Source of the DNA: Candidatus Phosphoribacter baldrii
GTDB taxonomy: Bacteria; Actinomycetota; Actinomycetes; Actinomycetales; Dermatophilaceae
Direction: 5' to 3'
Assembly: GCA_016704565.1 (NCBI GenBank)
Contig: JADIZV010000001.1
Span: 1,302,001-1,366,000 of the forward strand
DNA: 64,000 nt
In this document: positions 44,881 to 56,608 of the stretch, one piece after another
How positions within the stretch are numbered: the stretch's first letter is position 1
How the letters are laid out: each line of letters begins with the position of its first letter
Notes under the pieces: generated by a model
Told to the model about the DNA's origin: nothing
Seen by the model: only the letters and a program-made list of their open reading frames with translations
The model's database searches: none
Position numbers and translations under genes: made by a program

Positions 44881-44908
44881 TTGAACTTGTCACTTAGACG
44901 ATTAGACT
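44881..44908 (+). promoter_or_regulatory. Promoter of nrtR (TTGAAC-16-TAGACT)
   Basis: TTGAAC (44881-44886) and TAGACT (44903-44908) are 16 bases apart, and the -10 ends six bases before the ATG. The direct repeat TTAGAC-GATTAGAC inside it (44894-44907) could be the NrtR autoregulatory site. Confidence 0.6.
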
Positions 44909-44914
44909 CGCTGC

Positions 44915-45628
44915 ATGGCGAAGTCCAAGGCTGCGGCGGCGTTGCCGCAGAGTGCGGTTGCGGTTGACCTCGTGGTGTTGACCGTTCGTGGTGGTGAACT
45001 GTGCGTGCTCACGGTGCGGCGCGGCATACCCCCCTATCAGGGGAAGTTCGCGCTGCCGGGAGGGTTCGTGCTGCCCGACGAGGACCTGGAGGCGGCGGCA
45101 TACCGGGAGCTCGCGGAGGAGGCCGGGCTGAAGAAGCGCGCGGTCACCCTGGAGCAGCTGCGGACGTTCGGCGCGCCGGGCCGGGACCCGCGGGGTCGGG
45201 TGGTCAGCGTGGCCTATCTCGCCATGGGAGCTGGGCTGCCCGATCCTCGGGGCGGCTCCGACGCCCTCAGCGCCCAGTTCGAGCCGGTCAGCGAATATCT
45301 GTCGCGGCGGGCCGGGCCCCTCGCCCTGGCCTTCGACCATAAGGCGATCCTTGCTGCCGGGGTGGAGCGCGCGCGGGCGAAGCTCGAATACACCGGCTTG
45401 GGGGTGGCCTTCTGTCCGCCGGAGTTCACGGTGGGGGAGCTGCGGGCGGTCTATGAGGCGGTGTGGGATGTGACCCTCGACCCCGCGAACTTCCACCGCA
45501 AGGTCACCAACGCCTCGGGCTTCCTGGTGCCGACCGGCGGCCGGACCAGTCGAGGCGGGGGGCGCCCGGCGGCGCTCTATCGGGCCGATCCGCTCGTGCC
45601 CCTGCACCCACCGATCATGCGGGCCTGA
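44915..45628 (+). CDS. nrtR: NrtR-type NUDIX transcriptional regulator of NAD metabolism
   Basis: The 237-residue protein fuses an N-terminal NUDIX domain (GGFVLPDEDLEAAAYRELAE then EAGL) with a C-terminal winged helix (FTVGELRAVYEAVWDVTLDP, then FHRKVTNASGFLVPTG). This is the architecture of NrtR, which senses ADP-ribose and represses NAD synthesis or salvage genes. No NAD pathway gene is next door; the convergent neighbour is a flavin reductase that uses NAD(P)H. The 3' ends overlap by 14 bases. Confidence 0.88.
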   Translation: MAKSKAAAALPQSAVAVDLVVLTVRGGELCVLTVRRGIPPYQGKFALPGGFVLPDEDLEAAAYRELAEEAGLKKRAVTLEQLRTFGAPGRDPRGRVVSVAYLAMGAGLPDPRGGSDALSAQFEPVSEYLSRRAGPLALAFDHKAILAAGVERARAKLEYTGLGVAFCPPEFTVGELRAVYEAVWDVTLDPANFHRKVTNASGFLVPTGGRTSRGGGRPAALYRADPLVPLHPPIMRA

Positions 45629-46232
45629 CTGCTTCCGGGGGCCAGGCGGCGGCGAGGGCGGCATACATGCGCCTGACAGCACCGAGCAGTTCGGCGTCCT
45701 CGCGCACGGTCGCGTCCGGCCCGGGCGGCCCGTCGAGATGGTCGCGGTAGCGCAGGCCGACCCCATCGACAACCGTGGCCTTGACCCGGCGCAGGACGGT
45801 CGTCAGCTGCTCAGTCGCTGACGCGGCCCCCCGATAGCCGTAGCCAGCGATCGCCATCGGCTTGCCCTCCCATTCGGCGTAGAGGTAGTCGATGGCGTTC
45901 TTGATGCTCGCGGGGTAGCCGTTGTTGTACTCCGGCATCACCCAGACGATCGCGTCCGCGCTGGTGACCAGTTCGCGCCAGCGGCGGGTGTGGGCGTGGT
46001 GGTAGATCCCGGTGGAGGCCATCTCGGGCTCGTCGAGCAGCGGCAGGTTCAGCTCGGCCAGGTCGACGACCTCGACCGCGAACCGGTCGGTGGGTGCGTG
46101 GTTGCGGACCCAGTCGGCGACGACCGGTCCGAGCCGGAGCGGCCGGGTGCTCGTCACGACGATCCGCAGTTCGATCTGGCCGCTCGGGGGAGCGGGGTTG
46201 CCGGGTGCGTTCGCGGCGCCGGGGGTGGACAT
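45615..46232 (-). CDS. NAD(P)H-dependent FMN reductase family protein
   Basis: The 205-residue flavodoxin-like protein has the FMN-binding blocks VVTSTRPLRLGPVVADWV and MPEYNNGYPASIKNAIDYLY, then GKPMAIAGYGYRG. These are typical of NADPH-dependent FMN reductases (ArsH/chromate-reductase-like). The start is ATG 46232. It is convergent with nrtR. Confidence 0.87.
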   Translation of the reverse strand: MSTPGAANAPGNPAPPSGQIELRIVVTSTRPLRLGPVVADWVRNHAPTDRFAVEVVDLAELNLPLLDEPEMASTGIYHHAHTRRWRELVTSADAIVWVMPEYNNGYPASIKNAIDYLYAEWEGKPMAIAGYGYRGAASATEQLTTVLRRVKATVVDGVGLRYRDHLDGPPGPDATVREDAELLGAVRRMYAALAAAWPPEAVRPA

Positions 46233-46280
46233 GGCCCGATCCAAGCACGGTCCGGGATGCGTCGGGAGACTTCGCGTGCG

Positions 46281-46309
46281 CCCGTATGCCGTCCGCGCGG
46301 CATACCGGG
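46281..46309. repeat. Inverted GTATGCCG pair in a spacer
   Basis: GTATGCCG (46284-46291) and CGGCATAC (46298-46305) can form a hairpin extended by C/G runs on both sides. It lies upstream of the FMN reductase start. The 46233-46548 spacer holds this hairpin, the one at 46487-46525 and a loose direct repeat of GTGTGAGGTT-TCGGGCGG near 46380 and 46431; no gene is seen. Confidence 0.8.
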
Positions 46310-46486
46310 TCGGGGTCTCGTCGCGCCCGGTCCTGGGCCGACGTGCTTTCGCGCTGGTCCTTGGGGAGATCGCCGGCGGGTGTGAGGTTTTCGGGCGGCC
46401 CCCCGCCGATCTGGCCCGAGTTCACCGGTGAGTGTGAGGTTGTCGGGCGGGGCGGGTGGGGCACGGGCCGGGGCCGGAACGCAACT

Positions 46487-46525
46487 CAGAGGGGGTATGC
46501 CGCGTGGCGCGGCATACCCCCTCTG
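46487..46525. terminator. Perfect 18-bp hairpin with inverted GTATGCCG pair
   Basis: CAGAGGGGGTATGCCGCG (46487-46504) pairs perfectly with 46508-46525 around a 3-base loop TGG. It lies 24 bases beyond the acs stop and probably ends that transcript. It lacks a U tract. Confidence 0.8.
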
Positions 46526-46548
46526 CGGCCTGCAGCCCAGGCCCGGCG

Positions 46549-48519
<1,971 letters not shown>

Positions 48520-48653
48520 GGAGTTCCTCCTGCGGCAGGCGACACGTGTGACCTATGCAACTCGGTATGCCGTCGCGCGGGCAAGAGGGCCGACCCGGAA
48601 GGGGGGTCAGGCGGGCGGTTTGCGCGGCGAGCGGTTGTGCGGCGAGCGGCTGC

Positions 48654-48965
48654 TCAGCTGTGGGACATCATTCGGCCGCCCGTGCGGCGCAGCGCCTCGC
48701 GGACCCGATAGACCTCGGCCTCGTCGGCCCCTTCGAACACCCAGGTCCGGACGATCCGACGGATGTCCTCATCGGGGATCGGGTCCCCGACCGAATGGCC
48801 GGCCCGAAGGCCCAACGCGGCCACGACGGTCTGGATCTCACCTTCGGTGAGCTCCCCCCGCAGCAACGCGGGCGCCAACAGATCGGCTCGAGGTATGCCG
48901 CGTGGCTTCCCCGCCGAGAGCCATCTGTGCAGCGATGTCAGCGACCGCGTCGTGCTTCCGGTCAT
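48654..48965 (-). CDS. DUF3349 family protein
   Basis: The 103-residue helical protein matches DUF3349 (LHRWLSAGKPRGIPRADLLA, LLRGELTEGEIQTVVAALGL, PIPDEDIRRIVRTWVFEGAD). The family is actinobacterial and of unknown function; a structure from M. tuberculosis exists. It contains GTATGCCG at 48892. It lies between acs and trpS. Confidence 0.78.
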   Translation of the reverse strand: MTGSTTRSLTSLHRWLSAGKPRGIPRADLLAPALLRGELTEGEIQTVVAALGLRAGHSVGDPIPDEDIRRIVRTWVFEGADEAEVYRVREALRRTGGRMMSHS

Positions 48966-49026
48966 GCATCCATCATCCGCCGTCGCCGACGCCGGATCGT
49001 CCGCCCGGCAGGGAGTTTGCCCAGAC

Positions 49027-49190
49027 CTACCAGACGTTCACCTGAAAGTTGTCCGGCTGGTCCGGCGACCGGTCGCGAAGGATCGCGGCCCACCTGTCCG
49101 TCAGGTACCAGTAGCGGCCCGGGTTGTCCGTCGCGGAGGTGGGCACCCGGGTCGCCCCGGGATCCCGCTCCCGACCGGGGCCCGCGGCAT
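49027..49190 (-). other. Coding-like frame without a start (possible gene remnant)
   Basis: On the minus strand, after trpS, one frame reads TYAAGPGRERDPGATRVPTS, ATDNPGRYWYLTDRWAAILR and DRSPDQPDNFQVNVW to a TAG. Nearly all third codon positions are G or C, as in real genes. The frame is open back into trpS (a different frame) and has no start of its own in the spacer. It may be the tail of a deleted gene or a small unlisted gene. Confidence 0.3.
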
Positions 49191-49240
49191 ACGTCTGGGG
49201 TGGTATGCCGCGAGCCCCGACCCAGCGGGACGATCGCCGG

Positions 49241-50395
<1,155 letters not shown>

Positions 50396-50437
50396 CTATG
50401 CGGTGCGCCACCAGCCCTGGCGGGTCGTCGAAGCCAT
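50396..50437 (-). CDS. trpS leader peptide with tandem Trp codons
   Basis: The 13-residue frame encodes MASTTRQGWWRTA, with two adjacent Trp codons, then TAG. A TATCCT box (50449-50444) lies six bases before the ATG, so the peptide is probably read from a leaderless transcript. Scarce charged tRNA-Trp would stall the ribosome on the Trp pair and let an alternative fold block the downstream hairpin, raising trpS. The mechanism is established for trp leaders; its use here is inferred from the layout. Confidence 0.75.
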   Translation of the reverse strand: MASTTRQGWWRTA

Positions 50438-50443
50438 GGCGCA

Positions 50444-50449
50444 AGGATA
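50444..50449 (-). promoter_or_regulatory. -10 box TATCCT of the trpS leader
   Basis: On the minus strand TATCCT precedes the leader ATG (50437) by six bases, giving a transcript that begins at or next to the leader start. Confidence 0.5.
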
Positions 50450-50542
50450 GCGCGCGTGACGCCAGGGCGGGCGGCATACCGTGGGCGCGCGGTGGCCGGG
50501 ACGCGAGGTGCCCTCGGCGCGGGTGTCGTCCGCCAGGTCGGG

Positions 50543-52219
50543 TCAGGGCTGGGTCCGGGCGCGTCGCCGCAGCCAGGTCCGTATGCCGTCCACGGCGAGG
50601 GCCAACGCCACCACCGCGACGATGACGCCCAGGGTGCCGATCGAGATCAGGTCGGGACGAAGTCTCTGCAGGATGAGGCCGCCCACGATGGCGACGGTCA
50701 AGGCGATCCACAACAGGGCGGAGAGCACGTCCTTGCCCAGCTCGCCGCGCGTGGGAACGGGTTCCTCGCCCGCGGGGTCGGGCACCGGTACGACGACGGA
50801 CGGGTCTAGTCCCGTGTCGATGTGCCGACGCAACTGGTCGCCCTGGTGGAAGGCGTCGGTCGCCACCTCGGTCGATGTGCCATCGCCGCGGATCAGCCGA
50901 CGAGTCCCGTTGGGTGTGGCCTGGCAGGCGACCACATCCGCATAGCGGAACAACATGCCAACACCCTTGCCGGCGACGTGCAGACCCCCGTCGATGGTGC
51001 GGATGACAGGGCTGCCGGGGAGGGGGATGACCGCGCGGTGGGTGGAGGTGGGCGCTGCCGGCGTCGGGTCCACCGGGTCGTCCAGCGGCGGCAAGGGAAT
51101 GGCCGGCCGGACGTCGGGATCGGGGACCCCGAGCATGCTGGTGGCGATGAACTCGCCGACGGTCGCCATCACATCCGCGGGCTGGACCGCCCGCACCTCG
51201 TCGACGACCTGATCCGGCCCGGTCTCCCCGAGTCCTTCCAGGTGTCGCCGGGCGGCGAGAGCGGCCCAGTCGAAGGCGGCATACGGGTCAACCGCGTCCC
51301 GCTCCCGTTCGGCGACGATCCGGCGCAGGTCCTCGGACGACGGGCCGGTCAGCAACAGGTCGTTGATCGAGCTGAGCATCGTCGCGCTGGCGCGCTGGGT
51401 CTCGTCGAACTCCACGTCGACCGATGCGACCAGGATGCTGCGGGTGGGCGATACCGGGAGATAGTCGGTGCCGGGCGAATAGGCCATGCCGTCGCGATGG
51501 CGCAGCGACTCACGCAGTCGATGACCCATGAGCATGGTCGTGACCTGCCCCGCAGCGGTTCGGGGGACCATCCCGTGCAGCAGGAGCCCGTCGACGGGGT
51601 GGACATAGCAGCCGGTGGCGTTCAGCATCGGGGGCAGCTCGGTCCGCGGCCAGGCCGGGCCGTCCGCGAGAGTCAACGACAGCCCGGCCGGGGGTGGGCC
51701 GGAGAGGATCAACGCCGCGTTGCCCCGGGTGAGCAGGCGTCGGGACAACTCCTGCAACCCCGCGAGGTCTGCCGCGCCGAGGCCCAGGCCCTGGAAGACC
51801 GCCCGCGCCGGCCCATGGGCGCCGAACCGCCAGACCAGCCCGAGGTCGAGCGGCGACGGGTCCCGCTCGCGCTCCTCGGCCGCCAGGATCTGACGCTCGT
51901 GGTCGAGGTCGCTCTCGGGGACGGCCGCCAGGCGCTCGGTGATCCGTCGGAGGTGGGCACAGACCTCGGCCGGGTCACCCTCGGCGTCGAAGGTGGTGAA
52001 CGCCAGGTCGACCGAGCCGTTGACCGCCAACCCGTGCTGTTCGGGCCCGGTCATCACGACGTGCTCAAGCAGGTGCAGCCAGCCCGAGCGGGCCGGGGGT
52101 TCGTCCATCAGCCCGGCGCGGAACACGAGGGTGGCGCTCAGCGTGGGCCGACCCGTGTCGACCCAGAAGGTCGGCACCCCGTCGACGTCGGTGCGGTTGA
52201 TGGTGATGGCTGCGTTCAT
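50543..52219 (-). CDS. M16-like zinc peptidase domain with C-terminal membrane anchor
   Basis: The 558-residue protein starts with an insulinase-like domain: inverted zinc motif HLLEH (49-53) and a downstream EERERD (115-120) that could give the distal Glu. A second half (about 185-400) resembles the M16 partner domain. After a linker, a region around 425-490 is followed by two membrane helices (about 505-550). M16 enzymes usually act as free or paired subunits; this fusion with a C-terminal anchor is uncommon. The start ATG 52219 follows AAGGGGAAG. Confidence 0.7.
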   Translation of the reverse strand: MNAAITINRTDVDGVPTFWVDTGRPTLSATLVFRAGLMDEPPARSGWLHLLEHVVMTGPEQHGLAVNGSVDLAFTTFDAEGDPAEVCAHLRRITERLAAVPESDLDHERQILAAEERERDPSPLDLGLVWRFGAHGPARAVFQGLGLGAADLAGLQELSRRLLTRGNAALILSGPPPAGLSLTLADGPAWPRTELPPMLNATGCYVHPVDGLLLHGMVPRTAAGQVTTMLMGHRLRESLRHRDGMAYSPGTDYLPVSPTRSILVASVDVEFDETQRASATMLSSINDLLLTGPSSEDLRRIVAERERDAVDPYAAFDWAALAARRHLEGLGETGPDQVVDEVRAVQPADVMATVGEFIATSMLGVPDPDVRPAIPLPPLDDPVDPTPAAPTSTHRAVIPLPGSPVIRTIDGGLHVAGKGVGMLFRYADVVACQATPNGTRRLIRGDGTSTEVATDAFHQGDQLRRHIDTGLDPSVVVPVPDPAGEEPVPTRGELGKDVLSALLWIALTVAIVGGLILQRLRPDLISIGTLGVIVAVVALALAVDGIRTWLRRRARTQP

Positions 52220-52280
52220 GGCTTCCCCTTGACTCTGCGAGGGGATTCTAGGGCTGACCCCAGACAGCCAGCCGGGCAAC

Positions 52281-52369
52281 ACAGCGCCCCGAACCTTTGC
52301 GGCCCGGGGCGCTGTGGCTTATGGGAGGCGTATGCCGCGCGGCTGCGACGTTGGAGCCGCGCGGCATAC
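52281..52369. terminator. Two tandem hairpins after the symporter
   Basis: An 11-bp stem (52281-52291 with 52305-52315) and a 15-bp stem made of an inverted GTATGCCG pair (52330-52344 with 52355-52369) lie between the actP stop and the M16 gene. They probably end the symporter transcript. Confidence 0.75.
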
Positions 52370-52432
52370 CTCGTGGTGGATCTGGTGGTGCTGGGTGGTG
52401 CGAGTTTGTGCGGTAGTGCAAGAACGCGACCG

Positions 52433-54037
52433 TCAGTGGGCGATGGCCTTCTCCGCGCCGGCACCGGTGAGGGAGCGGACCTCCATCTCGGCGTACTTCG
52501 CGGCGTTGTGCTCGCTCGAGGTGACCGAACCCAGCCAGCCGAGGAAGAAGGACAGCGGGACGGTGACGATGCCCGGGTTGTTGAGCGGGAACCACGCGAA
52601 GTTGGCCGTGGGGAACATCGATGTCGCCGCGCCGGACACCGTGGGGCTGAAGATGATCAGGATGAGGGCGCTGGCCAAGCCGCCGTACATGCTGAACAGG
52701 GCGCCCCGGGTGGTGAACTTCTTCCAGAACAGCGAGTAGAGGATCGTCGGCAGGTTGGCGCTCGCGGCAACCGCGAAGGCCAGGGCGACGAGGAACGCGA
52801 TGTTCTGGCCGTTGGCGAAGATGCCGCCGATGATGGCCAGGATGCCGATGACGACAGCGGCCCGACGGGCGATCTTGACCTCAGCGTCCGGGCTGACCTG
52901 TCCGCGCTTGATGACCTGGGCGTAGATGTCGTGAGCGAACGACGCCGACGCCGTGATCGTCAGACCGGCGACGACCGCGAGGATCGTGGCGAACGCCACG
53001 GCCGAGATGACACCGAGCAGCAACTCACCGCCGAGGTGGAAGGCGAGCAACGGGGCTGCGGAGTTCTGCTTGCCGGGGGCCGCGTTGATGGCGTCCTTGC
53101 CGACGAGCGCCGCTGCGCCATAGCCGAGGACCAACGTGAACAGGTAGAACAGGCCGATCAGCCAGATGGCCCAGACGACGGAGCGGCGGGCTTCCTTGCT
53201 CGTCGGCACGGTGTAGAAGCGCATGAGCACGTGCGGCAGACCGGCCGTGCCCAGCACGATGGCGATCGACAGCGAGATGAAGTCGATCTTGTTCTTGTAT
53301 TGCAGACCACCGGTCATCAGCGGTGCCTTGGCCCGCTCGACGGCGTCGCCGAAAAGGGTGGACAGGTTGAAGCCGTACTTGACGCCGATCCAGGCGGTCA
53401 TTACGCCAGCCCCGACGATGAGCAGCGCGGCCTTGATGATCTGGACCCAGGTCGTGCCCTTCATGCCACCGACGAGGACGTAGACGATCATCAGGGCGCC
53501 GACGACGGCAATGACGACACTCTGCCCACCGCGGTCGGTGATGCCCATCAGCAGGGCGACCAGGCCACCGGCGCCGGCCATCTGGGCCAACAGGTAGAAG
53601 GCCGACACTGCGAGCGTCGTGACGGCAGCGGCCGTGCGGACCGGGCGTTGCTGCAGACGGAAGCTCAGCACGTCGGCCATGGTGAAGCGCCCGGTGTTGC
53701 GCAGGAGCTCGGCGACGAGGAGCAGGGCGACGAGCCAAGCGACGAGGAACCCGATCGAGTAGAGGAAGCCGTCGTAGCCGTTGATGGCGATGGCGCCCGC
53801 GATGCCGAGGAACGACGCGGCCGACAGGTAGTCACCCGTGATGGCGATGCCGTTCTGGCGTCCAGAGAAGGCACGTCCACCGGCGTAGTAGTCGGCTGCC
53901 GTGGTGTTCTGCTTCGACACCCGGATGACGATGCCCAGCGTGACGAGCACGAAGACGAGGAAGATCCCGATGTTGAGGGTCGTGTTGCCGACCTGGGTTG
54001 TCGGCGCGGCCTGCGCGGGGAAGGTCAGGGCGTTCAC
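52433..54037 (-). CDS. actP: Cation/acetate symporter (ActP/MctC, SSS family)
   Basis: The 534-residue sodium:solute symporter has about 13 helices and the SSS signatures GDYLSAASFLGIAGAIAING, VGGMKGTTWVQIIKAALLIV and LPHVLMRFYTVPTSKEARRS. Close relatives import acetate, propionate or pyruvate. It overlaps the DUF485 gene by four bases, the usual partner. No GTATGCCG lies in the gene, so motif absence alone does not prove foreign origin. Confidence 0.92.
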   Translation of the reverse strand: MNALTFPAQAAPTTQVGNTTLNIGIFLVFVLVTLGIVIRVSKQNTTAADYYAGGRAFSGRQNGIAITGDYLSAASFLGIAGAIAINGYDGFLYSIGFLVAWLVALLLVAELLRNTGRFTMADVLSFRLQQRPVRTAAAVTTLAVSAFYLLAQMAGAGGLVALLMGITDRGGQSVVIAVVGALMIVYVLVGGMKGTTWVQIIKAALLIVGAGVMTAWIGVKYGFNLSTLFGDAVERAKAPLMTGGLQYKNKIDFISLSIAIVLGTAGLPHVLMRFYTVPTSKEARRSVVWAIWLIGLFYLFTLVLGYGAAALVGKDAINAAPGKQNSAAPLLAFHLGGELLLGVISAVAFATILAVVAGLTITASASFAHDIYAQVIKRGQVSPDAEVKIARRAAVVIGILAIIGGIFANGQNIAFLVALAFAVAASANLPTILYSLFWKKFTTRGALFSMYGGLASALILIIFSPTVSGAATSMFPTANFAWFPLNNPGIVTVPLSFFLGWLGSVTSSEHNAAKYAEMEVRSLTGAGAEKAIAH

Positions 54038-54381
54038 CGCAGATCACCCCTTTCCATGTGCTCGGCGAGAGCTGCTGCGGCCGGGTCGAGCTCACGGTCG
54101 GCCCAGCGGGCGTAGATCATCGTGATGGCGAAGGTCGTCGCGAACTGCAGCAGGCCCAACACCAGGCCGATCGTGATGCGGGTGCCGCCGATGGGCGTGG
54201 CCATGAAGTCGATGGCGTAGGACGCGAGCAGGACGTAGAGGAAGTACCAGGCCAGGAAGGCCCCGGTCATGGGGAACACGAAACCGCGGAACTTCTTCCG
54301 CAGGGCTGCGAACTCCTGCGAGTTCTGCACGGCGATATATCGCGCCGCCCTCTCCTCGCTGATGTCATCGTGACTGGTCAA
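54034..54381 (-). CDS. DUF485 membrane protein, partner of ActP
   Basis: The 115-residue protein has two helices and the DUF485 opening YIAVQNSQEFAALRKKFRGF with FPMTGAFLAWYFLYVLLASY. It is almost always encoded directly before an acetate-type symporter (yjcH-actP) and is translationally coupled to it here. Confidence 0.9.
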   Translation of the reverse strand: MTSHDDISEERAARYIAVQNSQEFAALRKKFRGFVFPMTGAFLAWYFLYVLLASYAIDFMATPIGGTRITIGLVLGLLQFATTFAITMIYARWADRELDPAAAALAEHMERGDLR

Positions 54382-54578
54382 GGTGGGGACCTCCAGTGTG
54401 GGCAGGCCTGCGAAAGGGCTCCGCAGTGTCGTGGGTCACACAATGGGGCCGGGTGCTGACGGCTGACTAGCCGCCGCGCGCTCGGTGGGTTTGGCGCTCG
54501 CCCAGCGGTCGGCGCCGCCCGCCCAGCGGTTGCGGCGGGAGCCTGAACCGCGGCGGGACCGGGCGAGCCGCGCGGCCC

Positions 54579-56135
54579 CTAGCCGGAAGAGGGACGCACC
54601 CTGGCGGTGACTTCTTCAGGCGCGTGCAGCCGCACCATCGCCCGAGCGGCGTTGACCGGGATCGATCGAGGCGTCGCCAACGAGACCAACACCGCAGTGA
54701 CGAACGCCGTCGGCATCGTCCAGGCGGCGGGCTGGGCGAGCAGGACCGGCAACCACCCACCGGTCCCACGTCCCACGCCGACGAAGGTCGCCAGCGTGGC
54801 CCCCATCGCCAAGGTGCCGCCGACGATCAACCCCGCCGCAGCTCCCGCGACCGACAGGCCCCGCCACCACACCCCGAGGATGAGCAGCGGACAGAAGGTC
54901 GACGCCGCGATGGCGAAGGCCATGCCCACGGTGTCGGCGAGGGTGACGCTGGGAGCCAGCCAGGAGGCGGCATACGGGATGAGGATGGCGACCACGGACG
55001 CGAGCCGGAACGAGTGTGTGCGGGGGAGATCACCGCCGAGTCGACGGTTCATCGCACCGGAGAGCAGGTCCTGGTCGATGACGCCCGCGACCGAGACGGT
55101 GAGCCCGCTGGCCGTCGAGAGGAACGCCGCGAAGGCACCCCCCGCGAGGATCGCGCTGAGCAGGTCACCGAGCGTGCCGGGTGCCATCGCTGAGGGCAAC
55201 AGCAGGACGACCGAGTCGGCGCGGGTGCCGGCGGGCAGGCTCGGGAGATAGACGCGGCCGAGCATCCCGAAGACCGGCGGGAAGAGGTAGAACGCGCCGA
55301 GCAGGCCGATGACGATCACCGTCGTCCGGCGAGCGGCGCGCCCGTCCGGGTTGGTGTAGAACCGCACGAGCACGTGCGGCAGCCCCATCGTCCCGAAGCA
55401 GAGCGCGAGCATCGTCGAGTAGGTCGCGTAAAGGGGGTGCTCGCGGGAGGGGTATGCCGGTAGGGCACCGGCGAAGGGCCCGCCCGGATCGGTGAGTTTG
55501 GGCAACGGCTGGCCGCCCCGCAGCCAGAGCCAGGCAAGGACGAAACACGGGATGGCGATGGCGGCGAGCTTGACCCAATACTGCATGGCCTGGACCAAGG
55601 TGATCGAGCGCATGCCCCCGGCGGCGACGCTGGCCAGGACGACACCCGCGACGATCAGGCTGCCGACCGCCGGTGACGCCCCCGTGACGGTCTGCAGCGC
55701 GAGGCCGGCGCCCTGGAACTGGGGAAGCAGATAGAGCCAGCCGATCGCGATGACAAGCAGGCTGGCCAGCCGTCGGACCCGACGCGAGGACAGCCGCGCC
55801 TCGGCAAAGTCAGGGATCGTGTAGGCGCCGGACCTCCGCAAGGGAGCCGCGACGAGGACGAGCAGGATGAGGTAACCCAACGTGTAGCCGACCGGCAGCC
55901 ACAGCATGTGGGTGCCGAGCGAATAGACGATCCCCGCGACGCCGAGGAAGCTTGCGGCCGAAAGGTATTCGCCACCGATCGCGGAGGCGTTCCACCCGGC
56001 GGTGACGGTGCGGCCGGCGACGTAGAAGTCGCTCGTCGTGCGGGATAACCGCAACCCCAAGGCGCCGACCGCCACGGTCGCGGTGCAGACGAGGATGATC
56101 GCGAACAGGCCCCACCCGGAGGCGACGGCGCTCAT
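54579..56135 (-). CDS. Second sodium:solute symporter (SSS, ActP-like)
   Basis: The 518-residue paralogue of ActP has the same GGEYLSAASFLGVAGIVYSL and LPHVLVRFYTNPDGRAARRT signatures. It is distinct enough to be a separate carboxylate transporter rather than a recent copy. It lies downstream of a small membrane protein, a LytTR regulator and a LytS-like kinase on the same strand, which suggests it is their target. It has 13 predicted helices. Confidence 0.88.
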   Translation of the reverse strand: MSAVASGWGLFAIILVCTATVAVGALGLRLSRTTSDFYVAGRTVTAGWNASAIGGEYLSAASFLGVAGIVYSLGTHMLWLPVGYTLGYLILLVLVAAPLRRSGAYTIPDFAEARLSSRRVRRLASLLVIAIGWLYLLPQFQGAGLALQTVTGASPAVGSLIVAGVVLASVAAGGMRSITLVQAMQYWVKLAAIAIPCFVLAWLWLRGGQPLPKLTDPGGPFAGALPAYPSREHPLYATYSTMLALCFGTMGLPHVLVRFYTNPDGRAARRTTVIVIGLLGAFYLFPPVFGMLGRVYLPSLPAGTRADSVVLLLPSAMAPGTLGDLLSAILAGGAFAAFLSTASGLTVSVAGVIDQDLLSGAMNRRLGGDLPRTHSFRLASVVAILIPYAASWLAPSVTLADTVGMAFAIAASTFCPLLILGVWWRGLSVAGAAAGLIVGGTLAMGATLATFVGVGRGTGGWLPVLLAQPAAWTMPTAFVTAVLVSLATPRSIPVNAARAMVRLHAPEEVTARVRPSSG

Positions 56136-56175
56136 CAGTGGTCTTCCATCAGCGGCCGGCCATCAGGGTCATCCA

Positions 56176-56604
56176 TCAGCGGCCGGCCATGAGGTCGGTG
56201 AAGTCGCGTTCGATCCGCTCGGCGAGGTGGACGTGCAGCCGGGCTGCGAGCAGGATCAACGGATAGGCGCTCACCCCCGCGACGAGCCAGATGACCGGCG
56301 CGGGCCCGATGGTGGCCGCCGCCATCTCGGGAAGCAGCAGGAACAAGGCCGGCAAGCCGACGAGGACGCCGCCGACCGCGAGCAGGATCGCGATCGACAG
56401 CCGCAGCTGAGCGCGCAGCAACGCGGTCAGGTAGATCTCGCCGAGCCCGGTCTGTTCGGTGAGTTCGACCGCGTCCGGGCGCTTCTCCGACCGCCGACGC
56501 GCGTCCCGCCGGGGCGACACGATCCGCACCCGCTTGACGGCCGGGCCGGCGTCACTCGGGGTCCGCTCGCCGCGGGGCTCGACCCCCCCCGGCGCCGGGG
56601 TCAT
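56176..56604 (-). CDS. Two-pass membrane protein upstream of the symporter
   Basis: The 142-residue protein has a basic, disordered N-terminus (about 50 residues), an ELTEQTGLGEIYLTALLRAQ amphipathic part and two helices (about 70-90 and 100-120). It appears to play the DUF485-like accessory role for the second symporter. A 19-base direct repeat (56145-56163 and 56172-56190) duplicates the sequence around its stop codon. Confidence 0.7.
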   Translation of the reverse strand: MTPAPGGVEPRGERTPSDAGPAVKRVRIVSPRRDARRRSEKRPDAVELTEQTGLGEIYLTALLRAQLRLSIAILLAVGGVLVGLPALFLLLPEMAAATIGPAPVIWLVAGVSAYPLILLAARLHVHLAERIERDFTDLMAGR

Positions 56605-56608
56605 CGGG

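Noticed and set aside
46380..46450. Loose direct repeat GTGTGAGGTT-TCGGGCGG
   Set aside because: Only two imperfect copies in a GC-rich spacer; not enough to call an element.
50822..54115. 1097-codon plus-strand frame
   Set aside because: Antisense shadow of the M16-like and actP genes, with Asp/Glu/His/Arg-rich composition typical of complement frames.
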